From Candidatus Korarchaeum sp. (lineage in GTDB: Archaea > Korarchaeota > Korarchaeia > Korarchaeales > Korarchaeaceae), in NCBI GenBank assembly GCA_020833055.1, contig JAJHQZ010000001.1, positions 325,236-389,235 on the forward strand: 64,000 nt of DNA, in the 5' to 3' direction. The position numbers and the translations under genes are program-made. Each line of letters begins with the position of its first letter. Within the stretch, counting starts at the first letter, position 1. Under the pieces are notes generated by a model. It did not search any database. It saw nothing but the letters and a program-made list of their open reading frames with translations, and was not told where the DNA came from. Shown one piece after another: positions 50,797 to 59,892 of this stretch.

Positions 50797-51107
50797 GCCT
50801 CAAAATTATTAGACGTTCGTCGAAATATCGATGAGACTGAGGAGTTAAAAGAGAAATCGAATTTCAGCTGAGGAGGAACTACATTCAGGGAGGCGATGAA
50901 AATCAGATTAATATAGATGATTCGAGGATTTTTAAGTTGAATTTACCTCATATTCGCATGAGGTAAGGCTTCATGACCTATCTCATGGAGAAAATTCGGA
51001 ATGGAGCTTTATGAACGTTCTGCAACGTTACGCAACTGTTTTACCGTAAACGCTTTTATATTCCCCCCGGAGCTTAGACTCGCCCCCTTGAGGGGCAGGT
51101 GAACTTC
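50797..51107. other. Intergenic region upstream of the S-layer gene
   Basis: About 310 bases without a convincing frame. The part from 50880 to 51000 is AT-rich. A TATA box TTTTATATT at 51054-51062 lies about 46 bases before the S-layer ATG, and AGGTGA at 51097-51102 is its Shine-Dalgarno site. The long upstream space fits a strongly expressed gene, but no operator repeat is obvious. Confidence 0.5.
51053..51062 (+). promoter_or_regulatory. TATA box for the S-layer protein gene
   Basis: CTTTTATATT, followed by a C-rich leader of about 20 bases and AGGTGA, is the strongest promoter pattern in the surface-protein region. Confidence 0.55.
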
Positions 51108-53852
51108 ATGAGGAAGGCATATATGATGGCAGCGTTGTTGGTGCTGCTGGGAGCTAGCCTCCTGCCAGCCGCTGCCTACCCGATACACCTCTTCCCGCAA
51201 CCATTCGTCAAGGATGGAACTATAGACTACGACTTCGACGGCATGCCCGACGTAGCCATAATATTAGGTAGCAAGGCAGCTCCCGAGGACGTGCTGGGAG
51301 CCACTCTGATAGCTGCGAAGATGGGCTCGCACTTATACTACACTAATGCATTATATGTAGATGAGAAGGACGCAGCCAACCATGGCATAACGCTCTACCA
51401 CGGTAGCTTCTCAGCCCAGGCCTATGGGCAACGCTACCAGGCCTTAGACTTAGTGGGAAGCTGGGAGGCCGATCACTACTTCAAGGGGTTCCTCTGGAGC
51501 TGGAACTGGGACACGAAAACAGCTGATCCGTTCAAGAAGATATATCCATTGTACGATGACTACGTCTTCGTCCCAGCTAGTGTGAAGAGCAAGAAGAACC
51601 CGACGCAGATAACGTACAGCGTTGGCAGGAAGTTCAGCACTCGCGCTCTAAGGGAATGGGTGGTATTCGCTACCTCCGATCACACGACTTACTACCCGCC
51701 CGCTTACAATGATGCTGAGAAGGCTCCCTCTGGCTATGCCGTGCCTCTCACCTTAGACTGCCCAGGGACATTCACATTCGGCGCTGACGCATTCGATAGC
51801 GTGAAGAACTTCAGAGCTGATTATGTAGGCACTATAATATACACATGGGCTCATGCCGGTTTCTACTTCATACACCCGCTCAACCCGATCGATATAGCTA
51901 TAGGCACTAAGGTAGATCTGCCCTGGCTCGGTTACACGTTAGAGGCTAAGGAAGTCGAGGTTACAGCATCGAGCTACAGCGTTGGCTTCGTCGCCTACAA
52001 GCTCGGGACGACTACGCCGGTAGATTACTTCCACATAGAGAGCCAGACAGGTGTGCCTAAGGACAATGAGCCTGGAAGCTTCGAGTTCTTCTTCTACAGC
52101 AACACTCACCGCGATCTCTACATACTCGCTGACATAAATGGGGATGGTAAGATAAGCGACAATGAGAGGCTCACTACCTACTTCGGTATAACTGTGAGGG
52201 ACGTCGATGAGGCCCTCAACGTAGTTACGATGGACTTCTACTCATTGATATTAGCTCCTAACATCTACCCAGGATACGGTAAAACTAATGGAACTAGAGA
52301 TGGGGCATACGATTGGAATAACACCAAGTGGTTCTTCGAGTCAGTCTACGGATGGCCTCACCCCGCTGGCAGTGACTATGCAAATGCAGCCGATCCTAAG
52401 GTAGGAAGCATGAACGTCGATGTGATACTCGAGAAGAGCAGCTATCCGGATCCATCAGGGCCCAGAGTGTTCGCTGGAGGTAACATGGGAATAGATGACA
52501 GCGGAGTTAACTATGGTACCGCTACAAAATTCAAAGATGCTAAGGGTTACATAGTAGACACATCCAAGGTATTCGCCCCGTGGGTCAACAAGCTAGCTGC
52601 CGATGAGAGCTTCCTCGGGATAAGCGGTTACTACAATGCATACACGAAGAAGGATGAGTGGTACGTCGTAGTGAAGAGCGGCACTCTCGGAGCTACTATC
52701 TTCGTGCAGGACGAGACGGGATGGTACAAGCCCGCCAACCTCGATGGCAAGTTAGTAGTTGGAGGCAAGGAGCTCTGGTTCACTAGTGTGAGCAAAGGAG
52801 TCATAACTGCCTATCCGGAGTGCCCCGCTCTCCCGCCGACAGTCGGAGCTGAGTACTGCGGTCCGACTTGCGGCCCGACTTGGGGAATATACAACTTCAC
52901 TCAGGGAGAGAGGACCTTAACGAAGGTAGAGTGCAAGACATTCGTCGAGGAAGATGAGCTATACGGCTACACTGCAACTGCAAGCTGCCCCAAGACGATA
53001 GATCAGGTCGATCCATATGCAACCGGAGAGACTGAGGACGTCACCACCGCTGTATATCACTGGCAGCTCAACTGGTTCTACCCGATAAACGCGACTGGCG
53101 TGTTCGCTGGCATCTACGACAGGGTCGAGGACAGGAACAAGGATGGAGTGTTCACTGGGGCCACTGAGCTAGTGCCGATCACGACACCTGAGGGCAAGAC
53201 TGTGTTCGAGGACGTGACGCCAGCGGCCTACAAGGACCTGTACTTCAACTTCGCCAACCCTGAGGAGGTGTTCAGCTTCGTTAGGGCTCCTATAGCCTAC
53301 ATGGACAGCTGGGTCTTCGATGGCAAGACGTTGAGTGAGGATGTGAAGAACAAGAAGCTCATACTCGTCGGTGGTCCTCTCGTCAACTCGCTCGTGAAGT
53401 ACCTCAACGACACCGGAGCTCTCTACATACTCTACAAGACAGATGGGAAGGTGACGTGGCTCTACAACCCGCTCGCAGCTCCAGGTGAGAGGAACATAAA
53501 CTTAACGTACGCTCTGAGCTTGATAGATCCAACGATAGATCCAGCTTACGTCTACAAGATAGAGGGCGGCAACGGTCTCGGAGTGATACAGTACGCTAAG
53601 AGCAACCCGTGGAACCCGGACAAGGAAATATTAGTGGTAGCTGGTACCGACAGGTTCGGGACTTTGAGCGCTGCCATAGCCTTAGCTGACCCGACGAAGC
53701 TGGCTAACATAACGATCTCAACTTACTACAACGCTGGAGTAGGCAAGGTAGCTCCAGCTGTGATAGTGATAGGTATAAGGCCGACCACAGTACCCGCTAA
53801 GGTAGTGATACAGCCCGTGCTGGTTGTCCCGGTAGGGCTGCCCAGCAGCTAA
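51108..53852 (+). CDS. Major S-layer protein candidate
   Basis: 914 residues with a signal peptide (KAYMMAALLVLLGASLLPAA, cleavage near AAAYP). The start of the mature part has DFDGMPDVAIILGSKAAPED then VLGATLIAAKMG, a pattern shared with archaeal S-layer N-terminal domains. Near the end, EILVVAGTDRFGTLSAAIAL matches their C-terminal type. A calcium-type loop DINGDGKISDNE is near 346 and a Cys-rich stretch YCGPTCGPTW near 585. There is no C-terminal membrane helix, so anchoring may use a partner. The gene uses CGC and other codons that are rare in neighbours, as abundant proteins often do. AGGTGA supports the ATG at 51108 over the GTG at 51099. Confidence 0.8.
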   Translation: MRKAYMMAALLVLLGASLLPAAAYPIHLFPQPFVKDGTIDYDFDGMPDVAIILGSKAAPEDVLGATLIAAKMGSHLYYTNALYVDEKDAANHGITLYHGSFSAQAYGQRYQALDLVGSWEADHYFKGFLWSWNWDTKTADPFKKIYPLYDDYVFVPASVKSKKNPTQITYSVGRKFSTRALREWVVFATSDHTTYYPPAYNDAEKAPSGYAVPLTLDCPGTFTFGADAFDSVKNFRADYVGTIIYTWAHAGFYFIHPLNPIDIAIGTKVDLPWLGYTLEAKEVEVTASSYSVGFVAYKLGTTTPVDYFHIESQTGVPKDNEPGSFEFFFYSNTHRDLYILADINGDGKISDNERLTTYFGITVRDVDEALNVVTMDFYSLILAPNIYPGYGKTNGTRDGAYDWNNTKWFFESVYGWPHPAGSDYANAADPKVGSMNVDVILEKSSYPDPSGPRVFAGGNMGIDDSGVNYGTATKFKDAKGYIVDTSKVFAPWVNKLAADESFLGISGYYNAYTKKDEWYVVVKSGTLGATIFVQDETGWYKPANLDGKLVVGGKELWFTSVSKGVITAYPECPALPPTVGAEYCGPTCGPTWGIYNFTQGERTLTKVECKTFVEEDELYGYTATASCPKTIDQVDPYATGETEDVTTAVYHWQLNWFYPINATGVFAGIYDRVEDRNKDGVFTGATELVPITTPEGKTVFEDVTPAAYKDLYFNFANPEEVFSFVRAPIAYMDSWVFDGKTLSEDVKNKKLILVGGPLVNSLVKYLNDTGALYILYKTDGKVTWLYNPLAAPGERNINLTYALSLIDPTIDPAYVYKIEGGNGLGVIQYAKSNPWNPDKEILVVAGTDRFGTLSAAIALADPTKLANITISTYYNAGVGKVAPAVIVIGIRPTTVPAKVVIQPVLVVPVGLPSS

Positions 53853-53857
53853 ACCCC

Positions 53858-53872
53858 CTCCCTTTTTTCTTA
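53858..53872 (+). terminator. T-rich terminator after the S-layer gene
   Basis: CCTCCCTTTTTTCTTA directly after the stop has six T in a row, a typical archaeal termination signal without a hairpin. Confidence 0.5.
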
Positions 53873-53942
53873 GTCATATGCCTTATTTGATTCCGTCCCC
53901 AGCCTCATTCTCTCCTTATATAGTAGCTTCTCACAATCCCAT

Positions 53943-56324
53943 ATGCTGAGGAAGTCATCCCTCCTCTTGATAATACTCCTGCTGAGCTCATGCTCTTCGA
54001 TGGGCCAGGACTCGAGGGGTATTATAGAGAGAGCAGTAGAGGGGCCTATGAAGAGTGTCTCGAGCGTCCCTGATTTCAAATCGATAAGCGAGATACCCAG
54101 TGGGAGCTACGGTTACGTAAATGGTGTGCTCTATGTGGATAAGAGCGGCTTCACTTTCGGAGCAATACCGGATCTCGAGTTCAATATATACGCTGCCCTG
54201 ATACTGGGGGAGGCACTGCAAGCTTATAACTTCGCCTCCCTGGACCCCAGCTCAGTCTCTAACGCTAGAGCTAGGCTATCCTCCATAGCTAATTGGCTCT
54301 CCCAACAGGCTATAGATGGGCTGTGGGGCTCCGACATAAGCGGGAAGCTAGCAGATGTCTACTTCAGCTCTCTCGCGATAAGGGCTATCTCCCTAGCTAT
54401 AAGCTCGGGCTCACTGCCGAAGGATAAGTTGAGCTCTTTATCTAACTCAGTATCTAGGATGGTAAGCCTACAGGATGAGGGAGGTGGATGGGGAAGGATA
54501 CCTCAAGCCGATGTATTCCAGATGAAGCAACCAACTCCCTCTGTGACCGCATCAGTCCTTAAGGCGTTACTCTCAGCTAGGGAAGCTGGCCTCAGGGTAC
54601 CGGATTCCAGCATAAATAAGGCGCTGAATTACTTAGCCGCTACAGCGAGCAGATCCGGGAACATGGTCTACTGGGAGGAGAGCGGATCCAAGGCTCTATA
54701 TGTGACCGGTGAAGTCGGAGATGCTATAGCTGAGGCTCTATATCAGGGGTACAGCTTCGATGAGTCCATGATAAGGGGGCTGATAAACTATCTGGATGCG
54801 AGCGTTAGGAAATCTTACTCAGCTGGTACTTACGATTTCATGACAGCATCGGCTCTCAACGTACTATCGAAGCTCTCCTCACTGGGCTATCTGGAGACGG
54901 ATAAGCTAGTATCCAATTACGGTGCTATAATGGTCGATCTAGCGAATACAATAAGGCCGGATGGCCTCTTCACGGACTTCCCCTACATATGGCTCAGGTA
55001 CTCCTACACATATCCTTACGTAGCTGTCTTCACTAACTGGCTCAGGATAACTTCAGTATCATCGAACGCTTACTTCGTAGGGGGATACGGCGATTATCAA
55101 CCAACAGTATTAGTTGAGGGGACATCGTTGAACCTCAAGGTGAGCGTATCTAATAAGATATCGAAGCCCCTCTCCCTAGTAATGAGCGTGAGAGCTGGTC
55201 CACCGGCTTCTATCTCAGGAAGCTCAGAGGTTAAGTTCACGCTGGAAGCTGGGAAGGATAGGGAGTTCACATTCAAGATAAATGCCCCGGATGGCCTCCC
55301 CTCACCCCAGAACGTGAGCGTCTCGATACTCCTGAGGGAAGCTAATTCCAGCAAGCCGATATTCGCGAAATCCCTGCCCTTGAGGCTCCTGAGGAATTCC
55401 GTGCTGAACTTGGAGTCTAAGGTAGCTTCCCCCACATCCTCTCAGCTCAGGAAACCCGTCAACATAACTTTAACTTTCTCGAACAGGGGAGATCTACCTA
55501 TAACAGATCTGACATTCGTCGAGAAGCTCTCCTCAGGCTTCGAGCTCGTCACCACATTCCCAGGCAACGGTACAGCTCTAGTCACATCTACGAACAGTTT
55601 AGGGAGCTATGTGATGCCCCAACCACTGGCTCCTGGCTCTAAAATGACTCTAGTCTATCAAGTCACTCCAGTCGATGCTCCACCGGGGCCCCAGACTGTA
55701 TCCACTACTCTCATAACTTATACGGATGCTAGGGGGGAGAGGCACAACTTGAGCAAGGATGTGAAGATAACGGTGCTCAGGCCGTACTTACTGATATCCT
55801 CGAACGTGTCCTCCCTGAAGATGGAGTGGGATGAGGAGAAAATGATACTGATAGCTCTATCCAACGTGGGGAATGAGGACGCCACTGAGGTGAGCTTAAA
55901 GATGGCATCTGGGGAGGGGCTCTCCCTGAACTTGAGCACGATACCGAAGGAAGTGATGTACAGACCTAACCCGGATGGCTCCCTCCTCCTGAGGATAGAT
56001 AAAGTAGCTTCGGGCACCACGATAACGATACCGGTGAGGGTGAGGGCGATTAACTTCTACCCATCCCCAGAACTCGGGACCTTCTTGAGCTTCAGTTATG
56101 AGTACAAGGACTCGATAGGGAGGACCATGCCCGGCTACTCCGGATCCAATATAGTTAAGGTGACTCTCTCAGTCTCCAAGACCTTCTTATACATAGTATC
56201 AGCGCTAATAATAGTTTCAGCTGTCCTAATAGCTATAAGGATAAGGAACAGGGTTAAGAGCACTAGGAGGAGCCCTCTCCTAACTGAGAGGAGGAAGAGG
56301 GGGAGGATACCCTTTGGGAGTTAA
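53943..56324 (+). CDS. Surface protein: alpha/alpha-toroid domain plus CARDB/DUF11-like domains, C-terminal anchor
   Basis: 793 residues. The signal sequence LLLIILLLSSCSSMG ends in a lipobox-like Cys. Residues about 60-350 hold helical repeats with VSLQDEGGGWGRIP and ALNYLAATASRSGNMVYWEE, the pattern of squalene-cyclase/prenyltransferase-like toroids (also in alpha-macroglobulins). No DxDD-type cyclase motif is visible. From about 380 on come three beta-sandwich regions, one with KPVNITLTFSNRGDLPITDL, then a membrane helix FLYIVSALIIVSAVLIAIRI and a basic tail. A binding or structural role outside the cell is likelier than catalysis. Its stop overlaps the next gene by 11 bases. Confidence 0.7.
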   Translation: MLRKSSLLLIILLLSSCSSMGQDSRGIIERAVEGPMKSVSSVPDFKSISEIPSGSYGYVNGVLYVDKSGFTFGAIPDLEFNIYAALILGEALQAYNFASLDPSSVSNARARLSSIANWLSQQAIDGLWGSDISGKLADVYFSSLAIRAISLAISSGSLPKDKLSSLSNSVSRMVSLQDEGGGWGRIPQADVFQMKQPTPSVTASVLKALLSAREAGLRVPDSSINKALNYLAATASRSGNMVYWEESGSKALYVTGEVGDAIAEALYQGYSFDESMIRGLINYLDASVRKSYSAGTYDFMTASALNVLSKLSSLGYLETDKLVSNYGAIMVDLANTIRPDGLFTDFPYIWLRYSYTYPYVAVFTNWLRITSVSSNAYFVGGYGDYQPTVLVEGTSLNLKVSVSNKISKPLSLVMSVRAGPPASISGSSEVKFTLEAGKDREFTFKINAPDGLPSPQNVSVSILLREANSSKPIFAKSLPLRLLRNSVLNLESKVASPTSSQLRKPVNITLTFSNRGDLPITDLTFVEKLSSGFELVTTFPGNGTALVTSTNSLGSYVMPQPLAPGSKMTLVYQVTPVDAPPGPQTVSTTLITYTDARGERHNLSKDVKITVLRPYLLISSNVSSLKMEWDEEKMILIALSNVGNEDATEVSLKMASGEGLSLNLSTIPKEVMYRPNPDGSLLLRIDKVASGTTITIPVRVRAINFYPSPELGTFLSFSYEYKDSIGRTMPGYSGSNIVKVTLSVSKTFLYIVSALIIVSAVLIAIRIRNRVKSTRRSPLLTERRKRGRIPFGS

Positions 56325-56895
56325 GTACTTACTGGTAGCCATACTGATAGTGGTCATAGCTGCAGCTACTTACCTGCTGATAGGGATGCCCAAGCGTGAG
56401 GAGAGGCCGGAGGGGAGCTGGAAAGTCACTATAGCTTATCCGGCTGGGCAGTCATCGGGGGGCATAGCCCTATCATCTTACTCGATAACGATGGCACTGA
56501 GCTTCTTCTCCGGCGGCAAGATAAATGAGACCAATATAGCAGTCGGGCCCCTGGGTACCGTTAAGGAGGGGAACGTGACCATAGTACTGAGGATATCGAA
56601 TGAGACGAGCATAAGGATATTCCCGAGTAACTCCACTTTAGTGGTCCAGGGGGAGGATCAGGACGGCCTCTTCGCAGCGACCGATAGGCTCATTCTAGCG
56701 ATAGCTGGCGATTATGCCCTCGATTTGGATAACAGTAGGAATTACCTCCTAGTCGTGAGGCCCTCGGACGGCAAGAGTGTTGGGTTGCAATGGCTAGGGG
56801 GCTACAGCATTCAGCAAGCGAAGAGAGTCCCTATATACGTCCATGGTGGTCAAGTGAACCTCATGCAATTCCTATTGGGCCCATTCTCACCATAG
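56314..56895 (+). CDS. Small membrane-anchored protein with an S-layer-type C-terminal motif
   Basis: 193 residues, TTG start with GGGGAGGATACCC upstream and overlap with the preceding gene. One N-terminal helix (YLLVAILIVVIAAATYLLIG) is followed by an extracellular domain with N-glycosylation-type sites. The stretch TLVVQGEDQDGLFAATDRLI near 108-127 has the same layout as VVAGTDRFGTLSAAIALADP of the S-layer protein upstream, so it may be a mini S-layer-like or S-layer-binding partner. I do not recognise a family. It forms an operon with the toroid protein. Confidence 0.6.
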   Translation: MGVKYLLVAILIVVIAAATYLLIGMPKREERPEGSWKVTIAYPAGQSSGGIALSSYSITMALSFFSGGKINETNIAVGPLGTVKEGNVTIVLRISNETSIRIFPSNSTLVVQGEDQDGLFAATDRLILAIAGDYALDLDNSRNYLLVVRPSDGKSVGLQWLGGYSIQQAKRVPIYVHGGQVNLMQFLLGPFSP

Positions 56896-57173
56896 CTAAG
56901 GCCCTCTATTCCCTTTCTCGATCACAACTGGAAGATGCCCTCCGGAGTGAAAGATCTGTGAGTTTTAACATAGAGAGCCGGATCTATGTGTCGGATCTCT
57001 TAGAATTGAACGAGCGGATAGTCTATCTAATCCAGGTACTCTTGGATCATAATTCCATTCGCTCCTTATACTCCCGATGAACGCCCCAGGATGGGGAGCC
57101 CATGTGATCGGCATAACTCTTGAACTTATAGGAGATTTTATTGGGGATAAGATAAATCATTCGATCGAAAAAA
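56896..57173. other. Intergenic region between a surface gene and tRNA-Arg
   Basis: About 278 bases. An open frame continues across 56790-57080 in another phase (ending VLLDHNSIRSLYSR), but it has no start signal and overlaps the preceding gene, so I do not call it. A minus-strand TTTTTT run just after tRNA-Arg (57168-57173) probably terminates that tRNA. Confidence 0.5.
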
Positions 57174-57248
57174 CGGGCCCGGGGGGACTTGAACCCCCGA
57201 CCTGCGGCTTAGAAGGCCGCCGCTCTATCCTTGCTGAGCTACGGGCCC
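57174..57248 (-). tRNA. tRNA-Arg (anticodon TCT)
   Basis: On the minus strand the acceptor GGGCCCG pairs with CGGGCCC. The D arm is GCTCAGCAAGGATAGAGC, the anticodon stem GCGGC/GCCGC encloses CTTCTAA (anticodon TCT), and the T arm is GGGGG-TTCAAGT-CCCCC. The discriminator base is G; CCA is not encoded; no intron. It lies opposite to the surface-protein genes on both sides. Confidence 0.95.
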
Positions 57249-57293
57249 AACTACGCTCATTGCCGAAATCATAATTAATAAAGGTGATCCCAT

Positions 57294-59495
57294 GTGACCC
57301 CGATGGGGATGAGGCTCAAGTTAATAACCTTAATCATGGTGTGCATCCTCTCGATCCCCAGCCTCCCTAATGTATCAGCTCAGGAAGTTAGGTACGATTG
57401 GCTGGGGCTGACTATGAAAGAGGGGACTACTATAGACCTCCCCGGTGGCTATAAACTTCAAGCTAAGATAGATTTCATAGGAGGAGTCGCAGCTTATGCT
57501 GTCAAGGCTCAGGTCTACAAGGGGAGCATGGACAATCCATGCTTGACGGGAGGAGGAGCCTGGGCTTACATGGAGGGCGGAGGCACGCTACCGACGAGAA
57601 CTGAGATAGTCGTTAAGGAGAACTGCCCGTTTGATAAGGGGGGGAATATACTCTATAGGATCATAATAAAGGGTGATGAGAGCAGTAGGGAGAATAAGAC
57701 GATAGCGTTCGATATAATAGATTCGATATATTCTCCAGATGCCAATCTCACGCTAAACATAGGTTTCCCGAAGTATAAGGAGTACGATGCAGCCAGCTCT
57801 CGAGTGATCATCCCCGTGACGCTGAGGAACGATGGTCCCGCGTCCATAAGCTGGGTGAAGGCCCTGGTGACTTGGGGGAGGCTGGAGGGGGAGGGCTCGA
57901 TAAACTTGACGCAACCCTTCCCGCCGGGACTCTCATACTCCCCCACATCGAGTAGCGCCAACTACACATTCGGAGGCCTGGATGTCAATAGATCCTACAA
58001 CATGAGCCTCATGTTCGTCGCGGGACCGGGTCAGTACAAGTATGGGAACTACAGCGTCAACTTCCTAATCTATTACGGGACTAAGTTCAGGTACGAGGGG
58101 TTCAATGCGACTAGGAACGTGAAGATATTCAGGTACGATCCATCAGCGTATAAGGTAGTTAGAGATAGCGTCAAGCTGATCTTCGGCTTGAAATACAAGG
58201 GGAGGGTGGGGAATCCGTCAGTGAGCATAATAGCTGAGAGGCCCACGGGGGATATGGAGGTGGATGAGGGAGCTCCTATATCATTCAGCTTCTACCTCCA
58301 GAACACAGGGGCTGATTCAGCTTATAACGTCACGATAAGGGTTAACGTCAACCCCGATCTACCCACTGAGATAACGGCCCCGTCCTCAGTCGCGGGGAGG
58401 TCGTTCCCTATAGTGGTCACGGGGGAGATGCCGCCCAAAGCCAGGAGCGAAAAGGTGGAGTTCAGGATAGTCGTGCCCAAGGGATCCGGGGGCACTATAT
58501 ACAGAGTGAATATAACAGCGGGTTACTTCGACATAAGGAATAAGTACTACGAAGCTACCAGGTTCTTCACGATAACCGTTAGGCAGCCGGGCGTATCGAA
58601 GCTCTACGTCACAAAGACTATATCCTCCTCCACAGTGCCAGTCAACGGCACTATAGAGGTTAACGTTATAGTGAGCAATAACGGCACTGCGGCAGCTAGT
58701 AGAGTGACTATAGAGGACGATTTCCCGAGGGACTTATTCAAGTTGATCTCTGGGGATACGAGACTCACGGCGAGCAGCTTGTCCCCTGGAGGAGTCCTGG
58801 CCCTATCTTACAAGCTTAGAGCAGTAAGAGAGGGGGTAGCTACATTCGGGTCAGCTAAGGTGACTTATGTAGATCCTCAGGAGGGCCAGAAGACGATATT
58901 ATCTTCGATGAAGTCCCCAGTCGTCGTGACGGTAGTCAAGCCGGAGCTCTCAGTGAGGGTCGAGGACATACCCCCCAACGTGACGAACGTGAACTCCCTG
59001 ATCCAATTCTCGATATACATGATGAACAAGGGGAATGGGGATGCTAAGAAGCTTAGCGTTGAGATGGAATTCAGCCCGGGCCTCTACATGGTCAACCCCC
59101 CGAATTTAGAGAAGGGGGAAGGTGTTGTGTGCGATCAGCCGACTTGGGAGCCGAGGGAAGCTTCCGTTAAGCTAGTCCTGAGTTGCGATACTGTGAAGCC
59201 CCAGGGCTTCGTCAAGATGGTACTGAGCTTGAAGGCGCAGACCACTGGGAAGCAGTGGATAAGGGTCAACAGCATATCCTACTTAACGCCGGACGGCTCC
59301 TCTAAGATAAGCGTACCTACATCTTACAGTTACAGCACGGTGGTCGTCACTCCATTCGAGACCAGAGTGTTCTACTTGTCGATATTCACCTTCTCAGTCC
59401 TATTAGTGGCTATGTTCGTCATAGGGGTCACTAGGGGCTTCGGCGTGAGCTTGGGTAGGAGGGTGAGGAGGAGGGTGGGTGGCTTCGAGAGCTAA
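57294..59495 (+). CDS. Secreted surface protein with CARDB/DUF11-like repeats and C-terminal anchor
   Basis: 733 residues. A signal peptide ([20 protein letters not shown]) is followed by beta-rich domains. Three stretches look like successive conserved-repeat units: [20 protein letters not shown] near 330, [20 protein letters not shown] near 455 and [20 protein letters not shown] near 565. These resemble CARDB/DUF11 domains found in archaeal cell-surface proteins. A single membrane helix ([20 protein letters not shown]) and an Arg-rich tail end the protein. The GTG at 57294 has GGTGATCCC upstream; an ATG two bases earlier is followed at once by TGA. It is probably part of the cell envelope with the S-layer group. 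Confidence 0.7.
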   Translation: MTPMGMRLKLITLIMVCILSIPSLPNVSAQEVRYDWLGLTMKEGTTIDLPGGYKLQAKIDFIGGVAAYAVKAQVYKGSMDNPCLTGGGAWAYMEGGGTLPTRTEIVVKENCPFDKGGNILYRIIIKGDESSRENKTIAFDIIDSIYSPDANLTLNIGFPKYKEYDAASSRVIIPVTLRNDGPASISWVKALVTWGRLEGEGSINLTQPFPPGLSYSPTSSSANYTFGGLDVNRSYNMSLMFVAGPGQYKYGNYSVNFLIYYGTKFRYEGFNATRNVKIFRYDPSAYKVVRDSVKLIFGLKYKGRVGNPSVSIIAERPTGDMEVDEGAPISFSFYLQNTGADSAYNVTIRVNVNPDLPTEITAPSSVAGRSFPIVVTGEMPPKARSEKVEFRIVVPKGSGGTIYRVNITAGYFDIRNKYYEATRFFTITVRQPGVSKLYVTKTISSSTVPVNGTIEVNVIVSNNGTAAASRVTIEDDFPRDLFKLISGDTRLTASSLSPGGVLALSYKLRAVREGVATFGSAKVTYVDPQEGQKTILSSMKSPVVVTVVKPELSVRVEDIPPNVTNVNSLIQFSIYMMNKGNGDAKKLSVEMEFSPGLYMVNPPNLEKGEGVVCDQPTWEPREASVKLVLSCDTVKPQGFVKMVLSLKAQTTGKQWIRVNSISYLTPDGSSKISVPTSYSYSTVVVTPFETRVFYLSIFTFSVLLVAMFVIGVTRGFGVSLGRRVRRRVGGFES

Positions 59496-59536
59496 CTTTA
59501 AAATGTGATGACACGCGATTGGGTGGGGTGGACGCT

Positions 59537-59854
59537 ATGGGAATGGAGTACATATATGCGGCTTTGATGTTGCATGAGCTAAAGGGGAAAGTCGAGGCGA
59601 GTGACTTAGAGCAAGTCCTCAGGGCCGCGGGGGCTGAGCCAGATCAGGCCAGGATAAAGCAGTTAGTGAACGCTATATCGAACGTGAACTTAGAGGAGTT
59701 GATAAGCCAAGCTACTGCTATGCCGGTAGCGGTAGCTCCGGCAGCAGCGCCTACTGAGAAGAGGGTGGAGGAGAAGAAAGAGGAGAAGAAGAAGGAGGAG
59801 AGGAAGGAGGAGGAAGAAGCCGCTCTCGCTGGCTTAGGCGCTCTATTCGGCTGA
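59537..59854 (+). CDS. rpl12: Ribosomal stalk protein P1/L12
   Basis: 105 residues. The N-terminal dimerisation part [16 protein letters not shown], the middle [20 protein letters not shown], a hinge of Ala/Pro then Glu/Lys, and the terminal LAGLGALFG mark archaeal P1, which recruits translation GTPases. GGGGTGG places the start at 59537; TTG at 59519 and ATG at 59543 are alternatives. L10 and L1, its usual operon partners, are not adjacent. Confidence 0.95.
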   Translation: MGMEYIYAALMLHELKGKVEASDLEQVLRAAGAEPDQARIKQLVNAISNVNLEELISQATAMPVAVAPAAAPTEKRVEEKKEEKKKEERKEEEEAALAGLGALFG

Positions 59855-59857
59855 AAC

Positions 59858-59868
59858 TTTTTAAATTA
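59858..59868 (+). promoter_or_regulatory. TATA box for alaS
   Basis: CTTTTTAAATT lies 25-35 bases before the alaS ATG with no ribosome site between, so the alaS mRNA is probably leaderless. Confidence 0.5.
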
Positions 59869-59892
59869 AATCTCGAAACTATCCCGATTTAT

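Noticed and set aside
50797-50920. Possible small RNA with GATGA and CTGA boxes after aIF2-alpha
   Set aside because: The boxes are only a few bases apart and no terminal stem is visible.
56790-57080. A 96-codon frame running past the end of the small anchored protein
   Set aside because: The first third is the out-of-frame end of a real gene and there is no start signal near the non-overlapping part. The tail looks weakly helical, but that is not enough to call a gene.
57077-57274. Plus-strand frame across tRNA-Arg (GLEPPTCGLEGRRS)
   Set aside because: This is the usual false frame formed by the reverse complement of a tRNA gene.
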